A stretch of 7,408 nucleotides of DNA from Bacteriovoracaceae bacterium. GTDB taxonomy: Bacteria; Bdellovibrionota; Bacteriovoracia; Bacteriovoracales; Bacteriovoracaceae. Location: contig CANFNN010000147.1 of NCBI GenBank assembly GCA_947448095.1, positions 1 through 7,408 on the forward strand, written 5' to 3'. Shown here one piece after another: positions 1 to 5,879 of this stretch (position 1 is its first letter; every line of letters begins with the position of its first letter). Below the pieces are notes generated by a model. The model was not told where the DNA came from. It did no database searches and saw only the letters and a program-made list of their open reading frames with translations. A program made the translations under genes and the position numbers.

Positions 1-401
1 AAACATGACTGACTTCATCTCAACCTCGTTGTTCAATTAGCTTGTCGGTACAAACAGCTCAACTTTTTAGCTTTAAATTCAATACTATTACCCGAGCTTT
101 TCAATGCGGCGCTCAGTGCTTCTGAGGCATTACTGTCTTCTGGATTAGCTACAAAGTGCAAATTTCATTTCAAATTTTGAATGTATCAGAAGGTATAAGA
201 ATTCCAGTGGTTAGCCGGTTAAACGGCAATATCTATGACGCGCTTTTTCAAAAAATCTAGCATGTTTCCCAACAAAAACTTACATATCCGCTTTCGCTTT
301 AAATCATACTAGACAGCTCCACTGATGAAACGGAACAATGGCAACCAGTCAAAACCAAACGAAGTCATAAGACGGATGAGTTTTAGATCATGGAGGATAA
401 T
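1..401. other. Leader region without a confident gene
   Basis: No convincing gene, RNA or terminator is visible in these 400 bases upstream of the metallopeptidase. On the minus strand one reading frame (codons in phase with a TGA at 35-33) gives protein-like stretches separated by stops. The longest is 42 codons from a TTG at 161 down to 33, and another begins with ATG at 368. None has a ribosome binding site. The stop density (TAG, TAA, TGA, TGA over about 118 codons) is only slightly below chance for AT-rich DNA, so this is at best a decayed gene. I found no plus-strand promoter with good -35 and -10 boxes, although the gene at 402 must be transcribed from somewhere in this stretch. Confidence 0.4.
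392..397 (+). promoter_or_regulatory. Ribosome binding site that fixes the start at 402
   Basis: GGAGGA ends four bases before the ATG at 402. An in-frame ATG at 390 overlaps this site and has no Shine-Dalgarno of its own, so the ATG at 402 is the better start. It gives a protein beginning MFKSFK, a normal signal-peptide n-region with lysines. Confidence 0.8.
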
Positions 402-1322
402 ATGTTTAAATCTTTTAAAACCACAGCGGCAGTAATCGGTTTATCTTTTGCAGGTGCTGTACTTGCATGTTCAGTTAACGGTAAGGGCGGATTCCTTCCT
501 GAAAACGATCTTTACATCCCAGCTGGTATGAAAGGTATGAACGGCGGCTTAACTGAAGCCCAATTTAACGCTGCAATTGATAAGGTTGAGCATTTATACT
601 CTCCTATCGTTTCAAGCATGGGTGGAAAACTTGTCATTGACCGTAAGTGGGATGACGGAACTGTGAATGCTTATGCTCAACAGTCTGGCACAACTTGGAG
701 CGTGGCCATGTTCGGTGGTTTAGCTCGTCACGAAACAATCACTCAAGATGGTATGTCATTAGTAGTTTGTCATGAACTTGGTCACCATATTGGCGGGGCA
801 CCTAAAAAAGGTGGATCAGCAACTGGCGGCGGCTGGGGTGGAAGCACTGGTGGAGCAAATTCTTGGGCTTCTAACGAAGGTCAAGCTGATTACTTCGCTA
901 CTTTGAAATGTCTTCGTAGAACATTTTTAAGCGAAGATAACGTCTCTATCGTGGCAGCAATGACTGTTCCTAAAGCACTTACTGATGCTTGTAAAAAATC
1001 AACTAAGCAAGATAAAGAAGATACAGCGATTTGTGTTCGTACAAGTATGGCGGGCAAATCAGTTGCAGCTCTTTTCTCAGCATTAAGCAATTTACCTGAA
1101 GCAAAATTTGATACTCCTGATAAAACAGTTGTTTCAAAAACTGATGACAATCACCCTAAAGCTCAGTGTCGTCTTGATACTTACTTCCAAGGTTCACTTT
1201 GCGAAATTGGTATGAATGAAGAAGTTTCTCAGTCAGAAGAAGTAAAAGGTACTTGTCACCCTTCTCTTGGACACAAGATTGGGACACGTCCACTTTGCTG
1301 GTTCAAGCCTAAATCGAAATAA
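402..1322 (+). CDS. Exported M48-like zinc metallopeptidase
   Basis: Predicted 306-residue secreted or lipid-anchored zinc protease; substrate unknown. Residues 1-22 form a signal peptide (MFKSFK, then a hydrophobic core) ending VLA-C23. C23 could be lipidated, but leucine at -2 is unusual for a lipobox, and VLA also suits signal peptidase I. The zinc site is visible: H124-E-L-G-H128, then E159 in an EGQAD motif as third ligand, and later HPKAQCR (H251-R257), equivalent to the HP..R element of M48 enzymes. A glycine-rich loop (about 130-152) separates HEXXH from E159. Eight further cysteines (C123, C170 and six in the C-terminal half) suggest disulfides and an envelope or extracellular location. 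The gene stands alone, with its own terminator. Similar exported peptidases are typical of Bdellovibrio-like predators, so a role in prey digestion or cell-wall processing is possible but is inference. Confidence 0.82.
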   Translation: MFKSFKTTAAVIGLSFAGAVLACSVNGKGGFLPENDLYIPAGMKGMNGGLTEAQFNAAIDKVEHLYSPIVSSMGGKLVIDRKWDDGTVNAYAQQSGTTWSVAMFGGLARHETITQDGMSLVVCHELGHHIGGAPKKGGSATGGGWGGSTGGANSWASNEGQADYFATLKCLRRTFLSEDNVSIVAAMTVPKALTDACKKSTKQDKEDTAICVRTSMAGKSVAALFSALSNLPEAKFDTPDKTVVSKTDDNHPKAQCRLDTYFQGSLCEIGMNEEVSQSEEVKGTCHPSLGHKIGTRPLCWFKPKSK

Positions 1323-1341
1323 TCTTTCCATCGATAAACGA

Positions 1342-1369
1342 AAAGGCAGCTTAGGCTGCCTTTTTTTTT
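1342..1369 (+). terminator. Intrinsic terminator of the metallopeptidase gene
   Basis: A perfect 9-bp stem (AAAGGCAGC with GCTGCCTTT) closes a 4-base TTAG loop and runs into nine consecutive T residues at 1361-1369. It begins about 20 bases after the TAA stop at 1320-1322, so this gene is monocistronic. Confidence 0.95.
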
Positions 1370-1408
1370 GCCCGAAATTCACTTACGAATCAAACGTTAA
1401 AAAGAAGC

Positions 1409-1710
1409 AGACCTCACTCCGTTCTCGTGAAAATTAAGTCCAGACCAAAAACTACCAATCGTTGAAGAGCTTATGATTTTAATTAAGGAGAAGCTATAAG
1501 TGACTTAGTGGCGACGGGCGATCCATAAGAGTCTACAGAGCTCATTGGGCTTTTGTTCATACTAAGTCCTGTTCGAAAAAGACCATGATCAAGAAGTATG
1601 GAACTACCAAGCGGTGATGTGCTTCTAGTTTTGATTAAGGGGTGTTTATTAGGCCCGAGAGACAATGACTTAGTGACGAGGCAGGAATCCAAGGGAGCTT
1701 ATGGGCATTA
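1409..1710. repeat. Two diverged tandem copies of a 125-160 bp unit in the spacer
   Basis: This covers most of the roughly 360-base gene-free stretch between two terminators. Unit 1 is about 1409-1533 and unit 2 about 1534-1693, with a hint of a third start at 1694-1710. The best block, 1450-1488 against 1602-1640, matches at 31 of 39 positions. A second, TGACTTAGTG at 1501-1510 and 1666-1675, is identical, with a 13-base indel between the blocks. TAAGTCC recurs at 1435 and 1563. On the minus strand a 69-codon open frame (1692-1483) carries the repeat as protein-like pairs such as SSVDS...VATKSL and DSCLVTKSL. It starts at TTG with no ribosome binding site, and one copy is shifted in frame by the 13-base indel. 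I read it as a decayed repetitive gene or an intergenic repeat family, not an active gene. Confidence 0.6.
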
Positions 1711-1732
1711 ACCCTCGCCAGCCTTTTTGGAC

Positions 1733-1771
1733 AAAAAAAAGCCAGGCGTTTAAACCTGGCTTCTTTTTATT
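1733..1771 (-). terminator. Terminator of the FKBP gene, possibly bidirectional
   Basis: The 8-bp stem AAGCCAGG (1739-1746) and CCTGGCTT (1755-1762) encloses an 8-base loop. Read on the minus strand it is followed by eight T residues (plus-strand A run 1733-1740), which gives a strong terminator about 25 bases beyond the FKBP stop. On the plus strand the stem is followed by TTCTTTTTATT, so it may also stop rightward transcription out of the repeat spacer. Confidence 0.9.
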
Positions 1772-1786
1772 GTATCGATCTAGAGA

Positions 1787-2533
1787 CTATTTTTTCTTAG
1801 GAGCAGGAGCTGCTGCAGGCTTAGCTGCTGCTTTAGCTGCGTCAGCTGCTTTTGTTACCTTGAAAAGCTCAACTTCGAAAACGAGAGTTGCGCCACCAGG
1901 AATTTTAGGAGGAGCACCAGCTTCGCCGTAAGCAAGATCAGCAGGAATAACAAACTTAGTTTTTCCGCCTTCTTTCATCGTTTGAAGACCTTCAGTCCAA
2001 CCTTTGATTACACGGTTAAGTGGGAAAGAAATTGTCTTTCCACGCTCAACAGATGAATCAAAAACTGTGCCGTCAGTAAGTGTACCGTGGTAGTGAACTT
2101 CAACAACATCTTCGCCGCCTGGAGTTGCTCCAGTACCCTCTTTAATTACTTTATAAGCTAAACCTGACTCTGTTTTTGTTGCAGATTCAGTTTTGATGAA
2201 GTTTTCAATGAAAGCTTTACCAGCATCTTTTTCTTTTGAAGCAACTTTATCCATACGAGCTTTGAAAACTTCTTGGATACGGTTTTGGAATTTTGCCATA
2301 TCGACTTCAGATTTTTCATTTTTTGAAGCAGCAGAAATTCCTTTATAAAGAGCAGCTAGCTCTTTATCTGAAAGGCTTAAACGCTGAAGATTTCCACCGA
2401 GCATGAAGCCCATAGCGTAGAAAGTTTTATCATCGTCACTTTCAAGAGAAATTTTCTTAGGGTCATTTGAGTTACAAGAAACTAAAGCAAGAGTCGATAG
2501 AACAAGGCTTAGATAAAGCAGGGCTTTTTTCAT
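1787..2533 (-). CDS. FKBP-type peptidyl-prolyl isomerase lipoprotein (FkpA/Mip-like)
   Basis: Predicted 248-residue envelope foldase that catalyses cis-trans isomerisation at proline and probably acts as a chaperone. Residues 1-19 are a signal peptide with the lipobox LVS-C20. Residues about 30-115 match the helical N-terminal dimerisation domain of the FkpA/Mip class, and about 123-226 the FKBP catalytic fold. Pocket residues are present: Y148, F158-D159, F170, V175-I176, W179, Y202, I211 and F219. The last 20 residues are a low-complexity Ala/Pro/Lys tail. I chose ATG at 2533 over TTG at 2542 because AAGGA (2547-2543) lies 9 bases upstream of the ATG but abuts the TTG. The gene begins 45 bases after the permease gene on the same strand, so it may be cotranscribed with the importer. 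Its tidy codon use hints at high expression. Confidence 0.92.
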   Translation of the reverse strand: MKKALLYLSLVLSTLALVSCNSNDPKKISLESDDDKTFYAMGFMLGGNLQRLSLSDKELAALYKGISAASKNEKSEVDMAKFQNRIQEVFKARMDKVASKEKDAGKAFIENFIKTESATKTESGLAYKVIKEGTGATPGGEDVVEVHYHGTLTDGTVFDSSVERGKTISFPLNRVIKGWTEGLQTMKEGGKTKFVIPADLAYGEAGAPPKIPGGATLVFEVELFKVTKAADAAKAAAKPAAAPAPKKK

Positions 2534-2542
2534 AGTTAGCAA

Positions 2543-2547
2543 TCCTT
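2543..2547 (-). promoter_or_regulatory. Ribosome binding site of the FKBP gene
   Basis: AAGGA on the minus strand with nine bases to the ATG at 2533. It decides the start against the in-frame TTG three codons earlier. Confidence 0.7.
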
Positions 2548-2578
2548 TGTTATTAAAAAAATCTACAAAAGAATAACG

Positions 2579-3454
2579 CTATTTTTTCGGCTTTGCCACA
2601 TTTTCTGAATTATTGTGACCTGACCAAAGAATGAGAATAAGACTCACTGCACCTATTCCAGTAACAATCAGCCCGACAGGAACTTCTGCCCCAAGTACGG
2701 GATTAAAATAACAGAGGCCATCTACAATCATTAAACAAAAACCATTAAAAAGTGGTCCTACGAAGAATTCCCCTGCTAGGTCTCGTTTTTGAAACCACAT
2801 TTTACGCGCCAGGAGAGGAAAAACTAAGCCTAAAAAGGAAAAGGCTCCGAACAAATTAACAACAACCAAAGTACTGACGGCAACAACGACAAAGATAAAT
2901 TGAAAAAGTCTTTTCTCATTCAGGCCCCAATTCAGTCCCATGATAGGGCCAATGGAAAACATTTTAAGATCCCTATAAAAGAATTTCATTCCAAAAAGCA
3001 CAAGCAATTCCGTACCTAAGAGAATTCCGAGCGAAACCGGAGAAGCAAATCGAAAATGGCCAAACCACAATTCAACAGGAAAAGGTAAATTGAATGCCAT
3101 AAAGAGAAACTGCCAGAGAGAAAAGATAGCTCCGACAAAAAGGTTAAAAGTAATCCCTAGAAGAATAATTCTTTCAAACTTCAATTTTCCTTTCAGAAAC
3201 TGAGGAAACAGGAGACCTAAAAAAATAAAAAGTGGCATTCCCAACAAAAAAGCCCATTCAACTGGATAACTTAAATTGAGATAGAGCGAAACAGAATGAA
3301 ACATTAGAAGCCATAAAACGGCCAGACCGTCGAAACCTAAGGTGGATGGACTCGAAAGAATATTTCTTGTCCCAAGCTGAACAAGACTTCCGGATTGAGA
3401 AAGTAGTACTCCTACGAAGAAGCTAGAAAACAAGCGAATGACTAAATAGTCCAT
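2579..3454 (-). CDS. FecCD/BtuC-type ABC importer permease, short form
   Basis: Predicted 291-residue inner-membrane permease for iron-siderophore, haem or cobalamin-like uptake. Substrate cannot be read from sequence. The N-terminal part (QSGSLVQLGTRN, then SSPSTLGFDG) matches the family motif around TM2-3 (SGA.mQ...RNPLA.P..LG...G). WFGHF (about residues 130-134) matches the W-x-G-S region, and FLGLVFPLLAR (about 208-218) matches the FVGL..PH..R coupling segment. The C-terminal EVPVGLIVTGIGA matches the ELPVG...iGaP motif. About eight hydrophobic segments are visible, against ten in BtuC. The protein starts where BtuC's second helix begins, so the first helix and its leader, roughly 50 residues, are missing. 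Its ATG overlaps the ATPase gene by 13 bases and has GGAG six bases upstream, a coupled start. Confidence 0.8.
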   Translation of the reverse strand: MDYLVIRLFSSFFVGVLLSQSGSLVQLGTRNILSSPSTLGFDGLAVLWLLMFHSVSLYLNLSYPVEWAFLLGMPLFIFLGLLFPQFLKGKLKFERIILLGITFNLFVGAIFSLWQFLFMAFNLPFPVELWFGHFRFASPVSLGILLGTELLVLFGMKFFYRDLKMFSIGPIMGLNWGLNEKRLFQFIFVVVAVSTLVVVNLFGAFSFLGLVFPLLARKMWFQKRDLAGEFFVGPLFNGFCLMIVDGLCYFNPVLGAEVPVGLIVTGIGAVSLILILWSGHNNSENVAKPKK

Positions 3455-4035
3455 TCATCACTCCGCTTTAGTACATTATCTTGTAGAGATAATTTCTGAA
3501 CAACCCATCCCGATGGCAACCAATCGAGATTATGCTCGACAACGATCAGAGTCTTACCATTATTTCTTAGCCTTTCTAGAAAATCAGCAAGGATCTTTTT
3601 TCGCTTGAGATCAAGAAACTGTGAAGGCTCATCCAAAAAATAATATGAGCAGTTTTTACAAAGAGCTAAGCATAGCTTGAGGGCCTGAGACTCTCCACCG
3701 GATAGGTGTGAAAGAAGTCGCTCTTCTTTTTGATCTAAGTTAAAGGCTGTCCAGAGAAAAAGAAAATCTGCCTGGTCAAAAGAGGCAAGTTGAGAATTTA
3801 AAAAAAAACTTTTAATCGAAATTAATTTCCGATCATAAAAGTATTCAGAACTAATCTGTTCAACCACTGAGCGCTCACCTGCAGGCACTTCTGAGTATAA
3901 CCGACGCAAGAGAGTTGATTTTCCGATGCCATTTTCTCCAACAAGAACAATGACACTCCCTAAATTAAGGGAAACTTGTAGTTCACAACCACAATGCGGC
4001 AAAAAGAATGGATCACTCACTTTAAATATCTTCAT
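3442..4035 (-). CDS. ABC transporter ATP-binding protein of the FecCD-type importer
   Basis: Predicted 197-residue cytoplasmic ATPase that would power the neighbouring permease. All core motifs are present: Walker A GENGIGKST (33-41), a likely Q-loop glutamine at Q60, signature LSGGES (111-116), Walker B YYFLDEP (131-137, D135 and catalytic E136), D-loop FLD (140-142) and switch H168 in EHN. It is about 50 residues shorter than BtuD or FecE, with a compressed helical subdomain between Q-loop and signature and little after the H-loop. The start at ATG 4035 has only a weak AAGAA upstream. It is the first gene of a likely ATPase-permease-FKBP operon and is divergent from the M48 lipoprotein gene. 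Several cysteines (C15, C17, C122, C126, C129) are unusual in number for the family. Confidence 0.88.
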   Translation of the reverse strand: MKIFKVSDPFFLPHCGCELQVSLNLGSVIVLVGENGIGKSTLLRRLYSEVPAGERSVVEQISSEYFYDRKLISIKSFFLNSQLASFDQADFLFLWTAFNLDQKEERLLSHLSGGESQALKLCLALCKNCSYYFLDEPSQFLDLKRKKILADFLERLRNNGKTLIVVEHNLDWLPSGWVVQKLSLQDNVLKRSDEWTI

Positions 4036-4040
4036 AGTTC

Positions 4041-4069
4041 TTGGATGATCTTATACGGTATCGTAAAAT
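4041..4069 (+). promoter_or_regulatory. Candidate sigma70-type promoter of the M48 lipoprotein gene
   Basis: TTGGAT (4041-4046), a 17-base spacer and TAAAAT (4064-4069) give a moderate -35 (3 of 6) and a good -10 (5 of 6). A start near 4076 would leave a 20-base leader holding the GGAG ribosome site at 4087-4090. Confidence 0.45.
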
Positions 4070-4076
4070 GTGTTAA
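4048..4076 (-). promoter_or_regulatory. Candidate divergent promoter of the importer operon
   Basis: On the minus strand TTAACA (4076-4071), 17 bases and TAAGAT (4053-4048) match 5 of 6 and 4 of 6 consensus positions. The predicted transcript would start only about six bases before the ATG at 4035, so it would be nearly leaderless. This fits the poor ribosome site but lowers my confidence. It overlaps the rightward promoter almost completely. Confidence 0.3.
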
Positions 4077-4095
4077 TTTGTTTCATGGAGATTTT

Positions 4096-5073
4096 ATGAT
4101 TATTTACAGATTTTGGATTCTCACGATTTCGGCGTTACTGGTTTTTACAGGATGCTCCTCCAGGCTGGATTCGGACCGCTATCGTGAAGGTAACAACGCA
4201 GGTCAAAAAGTAGATTTAACTGTTGATCAAGAAAAGCAGTTAACTAAAGAAGCCCTCCCAGAGATGAGTAAGGATTACCCACAAGTCAAAAATCAAGCAC
4301 TGCAGGACTATATTGAACGATTAGGCCAAAAAATCGTTCTGGCCAACCATCTCAACAATAGACCTTATTCCTATAACTTTACTGCCGTAGATTCTTCGCA
4401 AATTAATGCATTTGCCCTCCCCGCTGGCAGAGTTTTTATTACCGCTCCAATTATTGCTATGGCTGACACAGAAGCAGAAATAGCTGGAGTGCTGGGGCAT
4501 GAAATTGGCCACGTTGTGGCCCGACATACGGCAGAGAGGATGTACGTTGCCAAGAAGGAACAAAGTAAGACGTGGCTATTTGGAGGAGTTGGAGCGGTTC
4601 TCGGTGGAACCGCAGGATATTTTTTGGGAAAATCTCTCTGTAAAGAAGGAGACACGGCCTGCAGAGCTAAATACGCGGTATACGGTGCAGGTGGAGGAGC
4701 TGTTGGTGGATTAATGGTCCAAAAATATGGCTTCATGAAAAACTCTCAAGAGGATGAGCTTGAATCAGATCGAGTCGGCTTCAGGTATGCAGTCAATACT
4801 GGTTATGACAAAAAATATGTTGGGGATTTTTATGCAAAGTTACTCAAAATGGAAAAAGAATCCAAAAATGGGCAGAACGCTTTAATGAGCACCTTTTCAG
4901 ATGCTATGTCTTCTCATCCCCCATCAAATGCCAGGGTCAAACAGGCCAAAGAAATGCAAAGCCTAATTAAGGAAAATGGTTCGATTGGCTCCACCGACGA
5001 ATTTGTCCGAATGAAAAAGATAGCGCAAGAAATTGTTGAGGCAAATAAAAGAAGTTCCTCGACCAGCCATTAA
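4096..5073 (+). CDS. M48-family metalloprotease lipoprotein with glycine-zipper insert
   Basis: Predicted 325-residue periplasmic zinc protease anchored as a lipoprotein, of the general LoiP/YfgC type linked to envelope protein quality control. A signal peptide (1-19) ends FTG-C20. Zinc site: H135-E-I-G-H139 and E221 in ELESDRVG, with HPPSNAR (274-280) near the C-terminus. Between HEXXH and E221 is an insert with two glycine zippers (G166-G170-G174-G178 and G197-G201-G205) flanking a polar turn with C182 and C189. This resembles a two-helix membrane hairpin or a gating element. I chose ATG at 4096 because GGAG (4087-4090) lies five bases upstream and a signal peptide follows directly. The longer in-frame ATG at 3994 would lie inside the ATPase gene. 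The TAA overlaps the stop of the convergent binding-protein gene. Confidence 0.9.
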   Translation: MIIYRFWILTISALLVFTGCSSRLDSDRYREGNNAGQKVDLTVDQEKQLTKEALPEMSKDYPQVKNQALQDYIERLGQKIVLANHLNNRPYSYNFTAVDSSQINAFALPAGRVFITAPIIAMADTEAEIAGVLGHEIGHVVARHTAERMYVAKKEQSKTWLFGGVGAVLGGTAGYFLGKSLCKEGDTACRAKYAVYGAGGGAVGGLMVQKYGFMKNSQEDELESDRVGFRYAVNTGYDKKYVGDFYAKLLKMEKESKNGQNALMSTFSDAMSSHPPSNARVKQAKEMQSLIKENGSIGSTDEFVRMKKIAQEIVEANKRSSSTSH

Positions 5074-5879
5074 ATATTTTGAAATAAATAAACCATGGCA
5101 TCAATCTGACCGGCTCCTGGGATTAAAGCTCCAGGATAAGTCAGGTTGATTATATTATCTGTTTTCTTGAAATCTATTTCCATCGAACTTCCCGAATCTC
5201 TTACTCCTACCTCAAGAGCACCAGGAAGTAAGTTGTTCATTATACGGGCCGACCAATTCACGTAAGATAATTCAGAGGGATAACTTTTAATGAGTTTTTC
5301 CTGCAAAAGCCATTTAACAAACCCATCTTGAACCATGACGAGTTCTGGTCTTTTTTTATTTTTGATAGGTCCCAAAAAAAAGATGTAAGTTGAGTCATTT
5401 CGAACAAGACCCTTCAACTTCTCCATCTTCATTTTTAATTTTGAAGTGAGCCCTTCTACATCACATCCCACAAGAAATGGTTTCAGCTGTTTTTCAATAC
5501 TAATTGCCGCATCCAAAGGAGCGAGACCTCTCGTTTTGATTTCGATTGATTTGATGCTTTTATAACGATTAAAGATTCGATTTAATTCTCTACTTTCATC
5601 GTAAAACAACACGCCTTCCGAAAAGCTTTGAATAGTTTCATGGGAGAGGAAAATTCCTCCAGGAAGAAATTTTCCGTTATAATCTTTTTGGGCCACGGGA
5701 TGAAAAGAGGATATGCCTAGAAGCTTTTTATTTTTTAAGAGACCTAAATCTCGCAAAGCCAGAGTTACTGGTCCGGAAAGAGAATAAACTCCCTTGATCT
5801 CTTTGTTAAAATCACACGAAACAGAATTTGAAATATTAAAAAGAAGACTAACGAGAAGAGTTATCATCCATGACCTCAT
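5070..5879 (-). CDS. Probable BtuF/FecB-like substrate-binding protein
   Basis: Predicted 269-residue exported protein, probably the periplasmic binding component for the ABC importer at 2579-4035. Residues 1-21 look like a signal peptide (MRSWMITLLVSLLF, cut near SVS-C22). The mature start, VYSLSGPVTLALRDLGL followed by LLGISS, has the class III layout (strand with SLSP-like motif, helix, LG, then G(I/V)SS). FLPGGIFLSHETI and FYDESREL match the later positions where BtuF has its EQV-type strand and the L-x-P-D-L-V region. Conservation is weak, so this is a fold-level assignment. The RNase H gene upstream overlaps it by 32 bases. Starts: ATG 5879 gives an arginine in the n-region but its TAAGG site is only three bases away. 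ATG 5867 has GAGG six bases upstream but no charge. The cysteine at 22 is not in a proper lipobox. Confidence 0.55.
   Translation of the reverse strand: MRSWMITLLVSLLFNISNSVSCDFNKEIKGVYSLSGPVTLALRDLGLLKNKKLLGISSFHPVAQKDYNGKFLPGGIFLSHETIQSFSEGVLFYDESRELNRIFNRYKSIKSIEIKTRGLAPLDAAISIEKQLKPFLVGCDVEGLTSKLKMKMEKLKGLVRNDSTYIFFLGPIKNKKRPELVMVQDGFVKWLLQEKLIKSYPSELSYVNWSARIMNNLLPGALEVGVRDSGSSMEIDFKKTDNIINLTYPGALIPGAGQIDAMVYLFQNI
5106..5144. repeat. Imperfect inverted repeat near the convergent gene ends
   Basis: CTGAC (5106-5110) pairs with GTCAG (5140-5144), and TCCTGG (5115-5120) with CCAGGA (5131-5136), around a 10-base loop. It lies 33-71 bases past the protease stop but inside the last codons of the opposing binding-protein gene. 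No T run follows, so it is not a standard intrinsic terminator. The inner arms partly arise from repeated Pro-Gly-Ala codons. Confidence 0.4.

Noticed and set aside
213..230. GCCGGTTAAACGGC, containing GTTAAAC like an integron attC core
   Set aside because: The stem is only four base pairs, there is no partner core site at a suitable distance, and no integrase or cassette array is present.
314..335. A CTGATGAAAC string like the conserved core of a hammerhead ribozyme
   Set aside because: The stem that must separate CTGATGA from GAAA is absent and no pairing arms surround it, so it is a chance match.
890..1150. Minus-strand 86-codon frame within the first metallopeptidase gene
   Set aside because: It has no ribosome site and lies wholly opposite a well-supported gene.
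1701..1931. Plus-strand open frame with an alanine-rich end
   Set aside because: It is antisense to the Ala/Pro/Lys tail of the FKBP gene and crosses that gene's terminator, so it is a shadow.
3994..4095. Longer start for the M48 lipoprotein at ATG 3994
   Set aside because: It would overlap the 5' end of the ATPase gene and place the signal peptide internally, while ATG 4096 has GGAG and a proper signal sequence.
4321..4736. Three open frames (two minus, one plus) inside the M48 lipoprotein gene
   Set aside because: They have no ribosome sites or recognisable motifs, and the zinc-protease frame explains the region fully.
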